Origin: Anaerolineae bacterium
GTDB lineage: Bacteria > Chloroflexota > Anaerolineae > Aggregatilineales > Phototrophicaceae
NCBI GenBank assembly: GCA_025055175.1
Contig: JANWYT010000027.1
Coordinates: 1 to 64,000 of the forward strand
Direction: 5' to 3'
Length of the DNA: 64,000 nt
The translations under genes were made by a program, and so were the position numbers. Of the stretch, positions 27,601 to 35,968 are shown piece after piece; the first letter of the stretch is position 1, and each line of letters begins with the position of its first letter. The notes below the pieces were generated by a model. That model was not told the DNA's origin. It searched no databases and worked only from the letters and a program-made list of their open reading frames with translations.

Positions 27601-30600
27601 GTGGCGCTGTAGCCAGCCAGCTCGTCCTCTTCGTAGAAGCCAGGCGGCAGGCTCGTGCCGCGCACGCGGATGAAGTCCAGCGCTAGCGTCTGCGCCGTCG
27701 TGCCGCGATGGATGAGGCGCAGGCGGCGCGGGTTGTCGCTGCTGCTGGTGGCGTCCAGGCCCTGGCAGGCGAAGAAGGCGATGCGCGGCGAAGTTGAGCC
27801 GAGTACGGCGTTGGGGAAGGCGCCGCTGCCGATGGGCGCGCGGTTGCAGGTCAACCCTGTGATCGTGTTGAACGAAGCCAGGGCGTCGTTGCCGTCGACG
27901 GCGTTGGTGTCCAGCAGCACCTCGTAGTTGGGCGTGGCCGTGTTGGCGTTGATGGCGATGACGAAGCCGTCACCTTTGAAGGTGAAATCGACGTAGTCGC
28001 CCGGCTGGCGCGTGGTCGTGTTGGTGAAGTTGTGGGCTGTGGGCAGGAAGGCCGGCGTCCAGAGGTGGCCAGCAGGCGACTCCGAGCCGTAGATCATCCC
28101 CAAGTCGAAGTCGTCGTAAATGCCGACGTTGGCCACGCGCGGCAGGACGATCAGCTCCATGACGTTGGTCGAAGTCTGGCCGTCGCGGTCGATGAGGGTG
28201 TAGCTGAAGCGCATGGTGCCGGTGGTCGTCGGCGCATCGCTGATGGCGAAGGGCGCATTGCTGGCGCCGCCAGTCGCCGCCAAGGCCGCCGTGATTTGCG
28301 CCTCTGTGTAGGGCGTACTCGTGCAACCAGAGGTGAAAGTGGTCTGGCCAATGGCGCGGAACTCGCACGAGTCAGCGACGTAGCTGTAGGTGAAGGGGTA
28401 GTCGCGACTAAAACCACTCAGCGGGCTGGGCGCTCCCAGCGTGAAGTTGTTGAAGCGCACCTGCGGCAGCAGGGTGGCGTTCACGCCGTTGACCACGTCC
28501 GTCACCACGCGCAGCGGGTTGGCCAGCGTGCCGTAGACCACTGGCGAGCCGTCGTTCGTCGGATTGATGTCGAAGGTCACGGTGGCGGCGACGGGCAGGC
28601 CGAAGGTGACTGACGTGAACTGCGTACTCTCTACGTCGAAGCTCATGACTGCCGTCGAGCCAGTCGGCGCGCCGACGGTGTAGAAGTCGGGCGGCGGGCA
28701 GTAGCTCATGATGTAAGTGGCGGGGTCGTAGGTGAAACCCAGCGGGCCGCAGGGGCTGCTGGGCGAGGTGTTGAAATTGCTGGGCGGCACGATGTTCGTC
28801 ACGCGGTAGGGCTCGACGCCGCCGGACAAGCCCAGCGTGGTCTTGATGTTGAAGGTGATGACCATCGTGTCTTCGTTGGCCGTGATGGTGGCGTTGGGCG
28901 TGCTGGCCGTCAGGTTGTCGGGCAATGCCAGCTCATACGCGCCGATGTCGTAGACGCGCGGGCCAATGCCCGTGATTGGGCTGCTCAGGTCGACGTTGCG
29001 GGCCGCGCCGCGCGCGTCCGTGCTGCCGACGACGGTGGATACGTCGACGCCACCGTCGATACCCAGGTCTGATTCGCTGTCAGGGTTGAAATACGACGGC
29101 GGCAGCAGGCGATAGGGGTGTGCAGCGTCGTTGGCCGTCGTGAAGAAGAGGCGGTTTTCGGCGATGATGGCGCGCGACATGTTGTCGTTGACCATCGTGT
29201 CAGTCGTGCTGTTGTAGATGGAAGCGCGGCAGTTGTCGTTGGGCGAGTTGTTGAACGTGCCGACGAACCAGTTGCCGTGCGCGCCCTGATTGTCTGTGCC
29301 GCTGAAGTTGGGACAATTGGGGACGACGTAGTCCGTGTAGACGCGCAGCAGGCCGTTGGGAATGGCTGTGCCATACACCAGGTTGTTGTGCAGCTCAAAG
29401 CGATGATCGGGGTTGGTGAATTCATAATTGCGGATGGATGGCACGTCGCCGCCCAGAGCAATCACGGCGCCGTAGTCGCCGCTGCTGTTGCTGTTGATCG
29501 CGTTGTTGGCGACGGTGTTGTTGACGAAGCGCACGCGCGTGCCATAACGCACGTGGACGACGGCGTTCAGCGTGTTATCGGCGAAGACGTTGTTGATGAG
29601 ACGCACTTCGTCAGCGCGCGAATAGTTGACTTTCGTCGTGTCTGTGCCGTTGCCGCCTGCTGGGTTGATCCATTGCTTGAAGCCATACTGTTCGTCCAAG
29701 CCCACGTTGGGATCGTTGGGCCAGTTGGCTTCCCACTGGTCAATGCTGACCGCCGCTTCGGCGCTGTTGCCCGTGAAGATGTTGCCATTGAGCGTAGCGC
29801 CGCTGTAGGCGATGGCCACCACCGCCTGCTGGGCGCGGTCGTCGTCGGTTTGGTAAGGAGTGGCCAGGCTGTTCACGAAGCGATTGCTGGCGATCTGCAC
29901 GTTGTCGATGCGCACGGCGTGCAGGGCCACGCCTTCCAGATGCGTGGGTGGCACGCTGCCACCGCCGCTCACGCGGAAATCGGTGAAGGTGTTGCCCGTC
30001 ACATGGACGGGGACGCTGCTGTTGTCGGTCGTGTTTTCTTCAAAGCCGTCGATCCAGACGGGGAAGAAGAAGTTGTTGAAGTTGTTGTAGCCGATCTGGC
30101 CGTTGTAAGCGTTCACTGCCGCGATAGGGCGGGTGTCCTGGCCATAGTCGCCGACTCCTAGTTGGCTGTTGACGTTGGCGCGGCCGAAGACGAAGCCGTT
30201 CAAGGCCCAGAACTGGGCGGGGTTGTTCATACTCTTGATGACGACGCCGGGACGACCGGAGTCGAGGTTCAAGTCCGTGCCTAGATTGATGAGGTCTGAG
30301 CCAATCGTCACGTCTGAGCCGTTGTTCACCCAAATGCGGCTGGGGTTCACCTGGGCTACGCCGGCTTCGGCGTAGGAGATGAGGCGCACCGCTTTGGTGA
30401 TGGTGATCGGCGTGGTGTATTCGCCCGGCATGAGGATGATACAGTCGCCAGGGTTGGCGCTGGCCACCGCCTGCTTGACGCTGGTGTATGGCTTGCTGAT
30501 CGTGCCGTCGGCGTCCAAGCGTGGGTCAGCCAGGCCGACGTAGCGCGTCGTGGACGGCGTACAGGTGAACATGCCGCTGCCAGTGTAGCGATCTTTGTAC

Positions 30601-33350
30601 TCGACGGGCGCTTCCAGGTTGACCGCCTGGCCGATGTCGTAGGCGGGATTGCCCAGCACGGCCAGGCCCGCGCCGCTGAGCGCGTCGAAGGCGAAGGTCT
30701 CGTTGAAGGGCGTGGTCAGGTTGAGGTCGAAGGTGTGGGTGAGCAAGTAGTGGAACAAGCGATCAGGGTCGCTGAAGACGCTCATGCTGCTGTTCAGGCC
30801 GTGCGAGCGCAGCAGAGCGGCCATGCCGGCCAGGTGGGCCGCCGCCGCCGATGAACCACGGAAGCCGCTGGCGGGGTCGCCGCTCTCGCAGCTCGGCCTC
30901 TCGGTGATGAGGTTGCCGCTCACGCTGACTTGGCCGGGCGCCAGCACGTTGGGCTTGAACTCGCGCACGTTGCCAGGGGTGGCGACGCCGCCACCGCCTA
31001 AAGCAAAAATCGGCCCAGCCGATGAGTTAGCGTTCGCGACGATGCTCTCTAGGTCGTTCCATTTTCCGCAGGCCGCGCCGACGGTCAGCACATCGGGCGA
31101 GTCGGCGGGGCGGGCAATTTGGCCGGCCCCCGTGAGTAGCGCGCCGTCAATGGTGCCGGCAGTCAAGCTGCTGCCTTCGCCCGTCACTTGCACCTGCACG
31201 GTCTTGCCGTTGGCGTTGCTGATGTTGATGGTACAAGTGCCTGCTGGCACGCTGAACTGATAACCGGCCTGCGTCGGATCGACGCGCGTCGAACGGCTTT
31301 GGGCTGCGCCGCAGCCGCTGATGCTGACGGTGATGGCGCTGCTATCGCTCCAGCCGTTCCAGGAGACGTTGATCGTGCTGCCGCTGACGGTGGTCGCGGT
31401 GAAGGTACTCGTCCCAGCACCGCTGGTGTAGCTGAGCTGGCGTCCACGATTGTTGCCCGCGCTGGCGACCACTAAGATGCCGTCGCTGCGCAGGCTGGCC
31501 AGCGTGTCGTACACGTCGCCGCTGCCCAGGGGCAAGCCGGTCTGGCCGTCGCCGGCGCCGGTGTGGACGCCCAAGTCCATCGGGATGACGACGATGTTCA
31601 TGTTGGCGTTGCGCGCCGCGATCAGGGCGCTGTTGAGCTGGGCCGGCGTGCTAGCGCTGTAGGCGAAGACGCGCGCTTGCGGGGCGACGTCGCACAAGAC
31701 TTGGATCACGCTCAGGCCATGATTGCCCGTGCCGAGGCCACCAGTGACGGTGGCGCTGCCGACGCAGGCGAATTCGCCCGTCGTGCTGATGCCGTTGAAG
31801 CCCACGTCGATCACGCCAATGCGCACGCCGTTGCCGCGAATGTTCTGGCCGTGCCAGTGCGTTGCGCCGATGATGTTCAGCGTCTCTGCATTGACTGTAC
31901 CCGTTTGCGCCAGGGGGGCGTTCTGTGGGCCAGTGGAGCTTGCCTGGGAGGGACGGGCCAGGCCGTGGACGCGCTCATCGCTGATGAGTGTGGCCAGCGT
32001 CTCTAGGGGCAAGAACGCGCCCCAAGCGCTCACGCTCTCGGCCAGGACGGGCGTGCCGTTAGCGTCTTCGATGATGGCTTTCAGGTCGTTCAGCGTGTAA
32101 GGCAGGGCGGCGTAGACCACGACGTAAGGACGGCCTTCTGCGTCCATGCGGAAGCCTTCGGCCAGCAGCAAGGCGCGCGCCGCGCTCAGGTCGCCGCTCT
32201 CTACCAGCAGGGCAGCTTGGCCCAGGGCCTTGTCCAGCGTCTCGCTGCGCGCTTCGACGATTTGGGCTAGCGTCGGCGCTTCAGGCGTGGCTTCCGCTTC
32301 GGCGGTGGTCTCGGCTTCAGGCGTGGCTTCCGCTTCGGCGGTGGCCTCGGCTTCAGGCGTCACTTCTGCTTCGATAGTTGGTTCAAGGGTGACGACTTGC
32401 GCTTCGGGGGTGAACTCGGCTTCAGGCGTCACTTCTGCTTCAATAGTTGGTTCAAGGGTGATGACTTCAACTTCAGGCGCGATCGTTGGCTCAAGGACGA
32501 TCACTTCGGGCGTAGGCGGGGCGGGGGGGAGGGGTGGAAGCGGCAAAATAGGTTGGGAATCTACATCATCAATCGCCAGCAGACCCGCGTTGTCGGCGCC
32601 GCTGCGCAGCGCCAGGCTGTGGCCGCTCAGGGCCAGCGGGCTGTCATAGCTGAACTGGAGTGCGCCGTTGAGCAGGGCGGCGATGTTGCCCTCCACCAGG
32701 CGCAGGCTGAAATCGTGCCAGCGCGCTTCGATGCCTTCTTCAGCCGCAGGCTGTGCGCCCTGGGCGATGAGCGCGCCTTCGCTGCTGCTCAGGCTGGCAT
32801 AGCCTTCCCCATGTAGCGTCACCACGTAGCCATTCAGGGCCACCGTCAGGCTATCGTCGGGCTGCAAGAAGGCGCGCAGGCGCAGCAGCAGGTCGCCCCA
32901 CAGCGCCGAGGAGAAGCGCGCTTCTTGGTCGGCCAGCTCCGTCACCAGGGCGAAGTCGCCGTCCTCCCCCAACGCTTCCACGCGCCAGCCTTCGCTCAGC
33001 ATCCAGCCGTCGGCCACGCCATCGGCGAAGTTGTCGCTGAAGGGCGCAGGTGGCGTGGACAGCACAGGGCTGATGGGGCTGATGGTGATGGGGGCGGGTG
33101 AAATGGGGCTGGCCTGCTCGGTCTGCGTCGGAGCTTGGGTGGCCTCAGCGGTGCTTTCGGCGGGCAGGGTGGGGGAGGGTAGGGCTTCCGTCGGCGTCTC
33201 GGTGGGCAGCACTCCAACGGGCGTTTCGGTGGGTAGCACCTCCGCAGCTGGCGTCGGCGTCGGTTCTTCTGTGCTTTCCTGGGCTTGCGCTCCCAGGACG
33301 GCCAGCAGCAAGGCAATCAACAGCAGGATAGAGGTTTTGGGGTGTCTCAT
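21621..33350 (-). CDS. Giant secreted subtilisin-like (S8) protein with beta-helix and tandem beta-sandwich modules
   Basis: About 3,909 residues from the ATG at 33348-33350 (AAAGG 9 bp upstream; a GTG six codons earlier is less likely). Order: signal peptide ending LGAQAQ; Thr/Pro-rich stalk; a lectin-like beta domain (33010-32570); Glu/Thr/Pro repeats such as TPEAEATAEAEATPEA (32540-32270); S8 protease with Asp in GVIDVGF (31806-31808), His in GNHGLSV (31719-31721) and Ser in FRGSSAAAAHLAG (30849-30851), so the triad is intact; a right-handed beta-helix from NPGDCIILMPGEYTTPI to DIGAYEL (30.5-28.9 kb); an Ig-like stretch; then about fifteen modules of 140-165 residues, many opening GYYEEDDP or RGVYPN. 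No sorting signal or C-terminal anchor is seen. Likely an extracellular adhesin-protease. Confidence 0.88.
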   Translation of the reverse strand: MRHPKTSILLLIALLLAVLGAQAQESTEEPTPTPAAEVLPTETPVGVLPTETPTEALPSPTLPAESTAEATQAPTQTEQASPISPAPITISPISPVLSTPPAPFSDNFADGVADGWMLSEGWRVEALGEDGDFALVTELADQEARFSSALWGDLLLRLRAFLQPDDSLTVALNGYVVTLHGEGYASLSSSEGALIAQGAQPAAEEGIEARWHDFSLRLVEGNIAALLNGALQFSYDSPLALSGHSLALRSGADNAGLLAIDDVDSQPILPLPPLPPAPPTPEVIVLEPTIAPEVEVITLEPTIEAEVTPEAEFTPEAQVVTLEPTIEAEVTPEAEATAEAEATPEAETTAEAEATPEAPTLAQIVEARSETLDKALGQAALLVESGDLSAARALLLAEGFRMDAEGRPYVVVYAALPYTLNDLKAIIEDANGTPVLAESVSAWGAFLPLETLATLISDERVHGLARPSQASSTGPQNAPLAQTGTVNAETLNIIGATHWHGQNIRGNGVRIGVIDVGFNGISTTGEFACVGSATVTGGLGTGNHGLSVIQVLCDVAPQARVFAYSASTPAQLNSALIAARNANMNIVVIPMDLGVHTGAGDGQTGLPLGSGDVYDTLASLRSDGILVVASAGNNRGRQLSYTSGAGTSTFTATTVSGSTINVSWNGWSDSSAITVSISGCGAAQSRSTRVDPTQAGYQFSVPAGTCTINISNANGKTVQVQVTGEGSSLTAGTIDGALLTGAGQIARPADSPDVLTVGAACGKWNDLESIVANANSSAGPIFALGGGGVATPGNVREFKPNVLAPGQVSVSGNLITERPSCESGDPASGFRGSSAAAAHLAGMAALLRSHGLNSSMSVFSDPDRLFHYLLTHTFDLNLTTPFNETFAFDALSGAGLAVLGNPAYDIGQAVNLEAPVEYKDRYTGSGMFTCTPSTTRYVGLADPRLDADGTISKPYTSVKQAVASANPGDCIILMPGEYTTPITITKAVRLISYAEAGVAQVNPSRIWVNNGSDVTIGSDLINLGTDLNLDSGRPGVVIKSMNNPAQFWALNGFVFGRANVNSQLGVGDYGQDTRPIAAVNAYNGQIGYNNFNNFFFPVWIDGFEENTTDNSSVPVHVTGNTFTDFRVSGGGSVPPTHLEGVALHAVRIDNVQIASNRFVNSLATPYQTDDDRAQQAVVAIAYSGATLNGNIFTGNSAEAAVSIDQWEANWPNDPNVGLDEQYGFKQWINPAGGNGTDTTKVNYSRADEVRLINNVFADNTLNAVVHVRYGTRVRFVNNTVANNAINSNSSGDYGAVIALGGDVPSIRNYEFTNPDHRFELHNNLVYGTAIPNGLLRVYTDYVVPNCPNFSGTDNQGAHGNWFVGTFNNSPNDNCRASIYNSTTDTMVNDNMSRAIIAENRLFFTTANDAAHPYRLLPPSYFNPDSESDLGIDGGVDVSTVVGSTDARGAARNVDLSSPITGIGPRVYDIGAYELALPDNLTASTPNATITANEDTMVITFNIKTTLGLSGGVEPYRVTNIVPPSNFNTSPSSPCGPLGFTYDPATYIMSYCPPPDFYTVGAPTGSTAVMSFDVESTQFTSVTFGLPVAATVTFDINPTNDGSPVVYGTLANPLRVVTDVVNGVNATLLPQVRFNNFTLGAPSPLSGFSRDYPFTYSYVADSCEFRAIGQTTFTSGCTSTPYTEAQITAALAATGGASNAPFAISDAPTTTGTMRFSYTLIDRDGQTSTNVMELIVLPRVANVGIYDDFDLGMIYGSESPAGHLWTPAFLPTAHNFTNTTTRQPGDYVDFTFKGDGFVIAINANTATPNYEVLLDTNAVDGNDALASFNTITGLTCNRAPIGSGAFPNAVLGSTSPRIAFFACQGLDATSSSDNPRRLRLIHRGTTAQTLALDFIRVRGTSLPPGFYEEDELAGYSATGWFSEASAVSWLNRWVRRSTGGSSATLRFTANEDVRQILIQYPTASTFAQPRICVKPVGGSSTCRTASVTSVAAVWTNTFSIDVPQPGAPHEVTISFPSSTTTLPGYLESLELLGEPQYLGVGSYADNDPRLRASGLWTTLRSTIYSGGQIAQTIRPGSQLSFGVDGNVRQVFIRYTDGPTHANFDVFVNGTRVRTVEPNTTPRAPIFNGYLLPIDLSGNTNKTIAIRANGAQTIQIDDIELLPAITPLAVGDVLRLDGTDSLSRLQRMGVWSVVTNAAYRDGNALQTTRSGSELRMTMASSVPTNSRLVIYYTAPITVINFQVRKNGSAAPAADLTTLPDQTRAGSQKQLVVRVKNGDQVVLRALDSTAVIIEQIELLPPGTTPLGPGYYEEDYRDFSYANGTWVRAANPTSGRNGFIQQAVDTTAPFDQPTVTFQISASVREVIVHHPSFSTYAPLRVVVGAQPPVDCDMTRNVWSSVCRVNVTGVGTKTVTITGLIQAGRVTAALEAIQLLGDDAVIPPNEVVEESDPRLTYSGDPRTYNNVGLWSVVTDTTALGVNKTARMANRRGQMLQFVVADAVDRVAIFMVAGRGFDNYRLCRAPLSSPASTTCTDVPISSAVRIPSVPMVVDLVGATGDQLITLETLGTGQAQVERVVTYSSSALDLGSGYYEEDDPRLLFNPPLFVTTGSVTRPWTVTGVTGAGRNARQVSTPSNNLVTSGPEVDAQYISFRIDSTIRQVLIQYPIAATNRQLRVCFGAPSFTNCQNAPVNTPTIAAAASAVFAANVPTPWAQEVRIRAIFDDRTPLPPLRTTTIVEGIQLLSNPAPQAIGTVFEMSGTENADALQYGGTWTTVTNTLVAGGQARSAVNRPGSQLRFAVASAGRVRLVYTSGATFGNFDVLVNGATVENVPNVGAVTYGVERFYTVNANDVVTIVARGMQNVQIERIDILGPAGALGPGYYEENDPAFAYDLLRALPNDPEGWQRLANTTSLGNRFVFQATASANTVANPDADAERLMSFTINDQVRQVLIYYPGLANARQLRVEISGNACIPTPSTCPTTPTTPITSTYSNVLAVPVEGPYTGTRTVTLRWLRPQLPALPLSRSLSVLEAIHLLGDLTTFIPVGQYLPTDDRIERYGAWTVLRNATLQSGEAVSVVSRPGSSLRFGAASAVNGLLLSYTASSAAFGNFEVRVNGNVVATVGTLPPYGAGRQLAIDLSSFSGNKTITIHALGTQTVQIEQIDLLGGPHVGLTRGLYPNTDPAISYDQGWTLISDVRASGGNLHRFVRPATGVIGEMTFTATGTGVTVYVHRVPRVSATAPALGGIAQLCYGPVTTPNNPADDTCTTLNTDLAFGNPYETNVPLTQNFSSAGTYFVRVRCDNCSSPIPNTLQVNVDHVEVLDGTTPPMTRGVYPNDYIGISYGAGWARIADARASEGNLHRLTRPITGTPGEMRFVVQGRSVRVFVHRIPAVSAGTLQICYGPPNTPTNTSDDTCGSSVSTATIAPLTYEVNAPIGIDFGSIGTHLVRVLCTNCDTVTPARQINVDHVEVLDTALPTVLTRGIHPNTSSGISYGAGWNPVVDTRASDGNLHRLTRPISGTPGEMTFTAQGTGVRVFIHRIPAASAGTLRACYDINGTPSNLADDSCFDVSTAVVAPNTYETNVPVTINFQTPGSYLVRVLCTNCDTVTPARQINVDHVEVLDGVPAQSFSATRFLMPGLYSQDHPFLDYSPAWSKSLVLASASGGRVARTTTSSAALSFGMEGTGVIFFVQRQPSGGTMEVCWTSDPDTPLQGEDNQCTTFSTRSAGFELPFGLQLVGLPKDRYTLSVRCTDCTTTPQRSLTIDHLLVVDTTTLNALGTGDYDDRNADLAYAPTIGLPVASWTRANAPGFSNNTLTTTRIVGAPLMFRVNGSIVRIILKAQISTANAQQVRVCVARANNPTQRTVECALYSQLGSGAAGLPIELRNLGRGDKVIFIDNIVFGRTLTIDQVELR
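22501..23430 (-). repeat. 450-bp tandem module repeats within the subtilase gene
   Basis: A 76-bp sequence at 22501-22576 recurs without a mismatch at 22951-23026, and its first half again at 23401, so the period is exactly 450 bp (150 codons). The near identity points to recent duplication or gene conversion of the last modules. Confidence 0.92.
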
Positions 33351-33398
33351 GGTGGACGACCTTTGCACTCATAAAGTAGGCGTGAAGACGACCAAAAG

Positions 33399-33415
33399 CA
33401 GGCTTTCAAAGCCTG
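33399..33415. promoter_or_regulatory. Palindrome in divergent intergenic region
   Basis: CAGGCTTT-C-AAAGCCTG is a perfect 8-bp inverted repeat about 50 bp upstream of the subtilase start, in the 209-bp gap between divergent genes. It may be an operator. On the other side, TTTACG (33523-33528) and TATAAT (33547-33552), 18 bp apart, form a candidate plus-strand promoter. Confidence 0.4.
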
Positions 33416-33559
33416 GTATAAGCGCGTTCAGCAGAAATACCGCACAGGCGCATTTTCAGGTTACGCTCAAACTCCATTCTTGCGCTGTTAAGATTTGTCA
33501 GAAGAAGTTCAGCGCCCTGAGCTTTACGTCTTCCTCTTGGCTGATTTATAATCGCGCGC

Positions 33560-35206
33560 GTGCTGCGCTCCTCGTGGAGAGAGATTTTGCAAAGCTTCAA
33601 ACACCTGATTCGCGATCATTTCGATCGCCACGCCGAGCAGCGCTCGGCCTATTTCCAGCGCAACATCTGCTATCACCAGCAAGTCATCGACGCCTGTCGT
33701 CAGTTCCTCAACCCCGACTCGCGCGTCCTAGAGCTGGGTTGCAGCACAGGCGAACTGCTGGCGGCCCTCCAACCTGCGCAGGGCGTCGGCGTCGACCTCA
33801 GCCCGCGCTCCATCGAGCAAGCCCAAGCTCGCCATCCGTGCTACACCTGGATCGTCGGCGACATGGAGGCTCTGCCTGACCATCCTGCCCTGGCTCAGCC
33901 CTTCGACCTAGTGATCGTCGAAGACAGCGTCACTTATCTGTACGACGTGCAAGTCTTCTTGCAGACGATCAAGCGCTTTATGCACCCCGGCTCGCGCCTG
34001 GTCATCTCCTCGTGGAATTGGCTCTGGCAGCCTATCTTGCGCCTGGGCGAGCGCCTGAGGATCAAAGTCCCCGACTTGGACATCCGCGAGAACTGGATTT
34101 CTACCTCTAGCCTAGAAAACTTGCTCATCCTGGCCGATTACGAGGTGCTGAGCGTGCAGCCTGGCGTCCTCATCCCTTACGACTTGGGCCTGCTGAGCGA
34201 CGTCGTCAACAGCTTGTCCTATGCGCCGCTGGTGCGACGCCTGACCTTGCTCAGCTTGCTAGTGGCCCGACCGCTCTATCCTGATCCCGCCGCGCGCCGC
34301 CAGTACAGCGTCAGCGTCATCATCCCCACCCGCAACGAGCGCGGCAACATCCAGGCCCTAGTAGAGCGCACCCCTGAGATGGGCAGCCACACCGAACTCA
34401 TCTTCGTTGATGGTAGCTCCAGCGATGGCACGGTGGAGGAGATTCACCGCTGGATGACCCTGCGTCCTGATCGCGACATTCGCTTCCTGGCCCAGGAAGA
34501 AGCCCAGGATGAGTTGACTCCGCCCAACCTCATGCTCAAGAAAGGCAAAGGTGACGCAGTGCGCAAAGGCTTCTCGGCAGCGCGCGGCGATGTTCTGATG
34601 ATCCTGGACAGCGACATCTCCGTCGCACCAGAAGACATGACGCGCTTCTACGAGGTCTTGGCCAGCGGCAAGGCGCGCTTCGCTAATGGCACGCGCTTCA
34701 CCTACGAATTTGAATCGGCGGCCATGAAGCCGCTCAACAAGCTGGGCAACGTCTTCTTCAGCTTGGCCTTCACCTGGCTGCTGGGTCAGCGGATCACTGA
34801 TACCTTGTGCGGTACGAAAGCCCTGTTCCGCGAAGACTACGAACGAATCGCCGCTAACCGTGCGCACTTCGGCAACTTCGATCCCTTCGGCGACTTCGAC
34901 CTCATCTTCGGCGCGGCCTGGTTGGGCTTGCCGATGATCGACGTGCCAGTGCGCTACCTGGCCCGCACCTACGGCGAGAGCAAGGTGCGCGTGAGCAAGC
35001 ACGGCCCGTTGCTGGGCCGAATGTCGCTCATCGCCCTGTGGCATTTCAAGATCAGGCCGCTGCTGGACGGCCAGCGCCGAGCGACGATCAACCCTGCTCA
35101 TGCCCACCAGCCTTCGGCCAGCTCTAACTCTGCGTCCGAGCGCCGTGCCTGGTGGCTAATTGGCATGGCCCTGTTGCTGCTGACCCTGTTGTGGCGGCGC
35201 AAGTGA
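33560..35206 (+). CDS. Fusion of SAM methyltransferase and GT2 glycosyltransferase
   Basis: Bifunctional 548-residue protein. Residues 20-240 are a class I methyltransferase: SRVLELGCSTGELLAAL (motif I around 55-70), GVDLSPRSIEQAQ, and FDLVIVEDSVTYLYD. Residues about 248-480 are a GT-A enzyme of the polyprenyl-phosphate glycosyltransferase type: SVIIPTRNERGNIQALVE, LIFVDGSSSDGT, GKGDAVRKGFSAARGD, MILDSDI and YGESKVRVSKHG. A C-terminal hydrophobic segment (WWLIGMALLLLTLLW) may anchor it. The GTG at 33560 is only 8 bp after a TATAAT, implying a leaderless mRNA; a TTG at 33587 with GGAGA upstream is an alternative start. The next gene follows after 9 bp. Both activities probably act on one lipid-linked or glycan substrate. 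Confidence 0.85.
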   Translation: MLRSSWREILQSFKHLIRDHFDRHAEQRSAYFQRNICYHQQVIDACRQFLNPDSRVLELGCSTGELLAALQPAQGVGVDLSPRSIEQAQARHPCYTWIVGDMEALPDHPALAQPFDLVIVEDSVTYLYDVQVFLQTIKRFMHPGSRLVISSWNWLWQPILRLGERLRIKVPDLDIRENWISTSSLENLLILADYEVLSVQPGVLIPYDLGLLSDVVNSLSYAPLVRRLTLLSLLVARPLYPDPAARRQYSVSVIIPTRNERGNIQALVERTPEMGSHTELIFVDGSSSDGTVEEIHRWMTLRPDRDIRFLAQEEAQDELTPPNLMLKKGKGDAVRKGFSAARGDVLMILDSDISVAPEDMTRFYEVLASGKARFANGTRFTYEFESAAMKPLNKLGNVFFSLAFTWLLGQRITDTLCGTKALFREDYERIAANRAHFGNFDPFGDFDLIFGAAWLGLPMIDVPVRYLARTYGESKVRVSKHGPLLGRMSLIALWHFKIRPLLDGQRRATINPAHAHQPSASSNSASERRAWWLIGMALLLLTLLWRRK

Positions 35207-35215
35207 GGCTCAGTC

Positions 35216-35968
35216 ATGTTCGAACCTAAAGACGATTTGGCCTATTTGCGCGATCATCGCCGCGTCTGGGCTGAGAAGCCGATTTTGCGTCGTCTTTATC
35301 ATGAGCAATTTTATGCTCGGCTGCTGGACGCCCGCGCGCCTGGCAGCGTCAACGTCGAAATTGGCAGCGGGCCTGGCTTCATGGCAGAAGCTGATGAGCG
35401 CGTCTGGCGGACAGATATCCTCTGCTCGCCTTACGTCCATCTAGCAGCAGACGCTCATCGTCTGCCCTTTGGGGCGGGGCAGGTGGATAACATCCTGGGC
35501 CTAGACGTGCTGCACCATTTCAATCATCCGCTGAACGTCCTGCGCGAACTGGATCGCGTGCTGCGCGCGGGTGGGCGCGTCATCCTGGTCGAACCCTATA
35601 TTACGCTGTTCTCGCGCTTCATCTATACCTACCTGCACCAAGAAGTCTGCGACTTAAACGCGCGTCCCTGGGAAGATATGCCCGTCTTCTCTCAAGACAA
35701 GGCTGCTTTTGAAGGCAACGCTGCCATCCCTTACCTGCTCATCGAACGCGGCCGAGAGACCCTGCGTCGTGTCTTGCCGCATTGGCGCTTGCAAACGCTA
35801 GAACGCTTCAGCTCGTTGACCTACCTGCTCAGCGGCGGCTTCAAGCCCTTCAGCCTGCTGCCTGGCCCGCTCTACGGCCTACTCTATGGCTTAGAGCGGG
35901 CCACACAACCTGTGTGGCGGTCATGGGCTGCGCTACGCGCCCTCATCGTTTGGGAGAAGGCGGCATGA
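35216..35968 (+). CDS. SAM-dependent methyltransferase (methyltransferase type 11)
   Basis: The 250-residue protein has a degenerate motif I, VNVEIGSGPGFMAE, then DAHRLPFGAGQVDNILGLDVLHHFNHP and LRELDRVLRAGGRVILVEPY, the standard order for the type 11 family. The rest (FIYTYLHQEVCDLNARPWED and later a Phe/Leu-rich stretch with LSGGFKPFSLLPGPLYGLLYG) resembles methyltransferases found beside polyprenyl-phosphate glycosyltransferases in glycan clusters. It begins 9 bp after the methyltransferase-GT2 fusion and its stop overlaps the ATG of the FkbM-like gene, so the three genes are one translationally linked unit. Substrate unknown. Confidence 0.85.
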   Translation: MFEPKDDLAYLRDHRRVWAEKPILRRLYHEQFYARLLDARAPGSVNVEIGSGPGFMAEADERVWRTDILCSPYVHLAADAHRLPFGAGQVDNILGLDVLHHFNHPLNVLRELDRVLRAGGRVILVEPYITLFSRFIYTYLHQEVCDLNARPWEDMPVFSQDKAAFEGNAAIPYLLIERGRETLRRVLPHWRLQTLERFSSLTYLLSGGFKPFSLLPGPLYGLLYGLERATQPVWRSWAALRALIVWEKAA

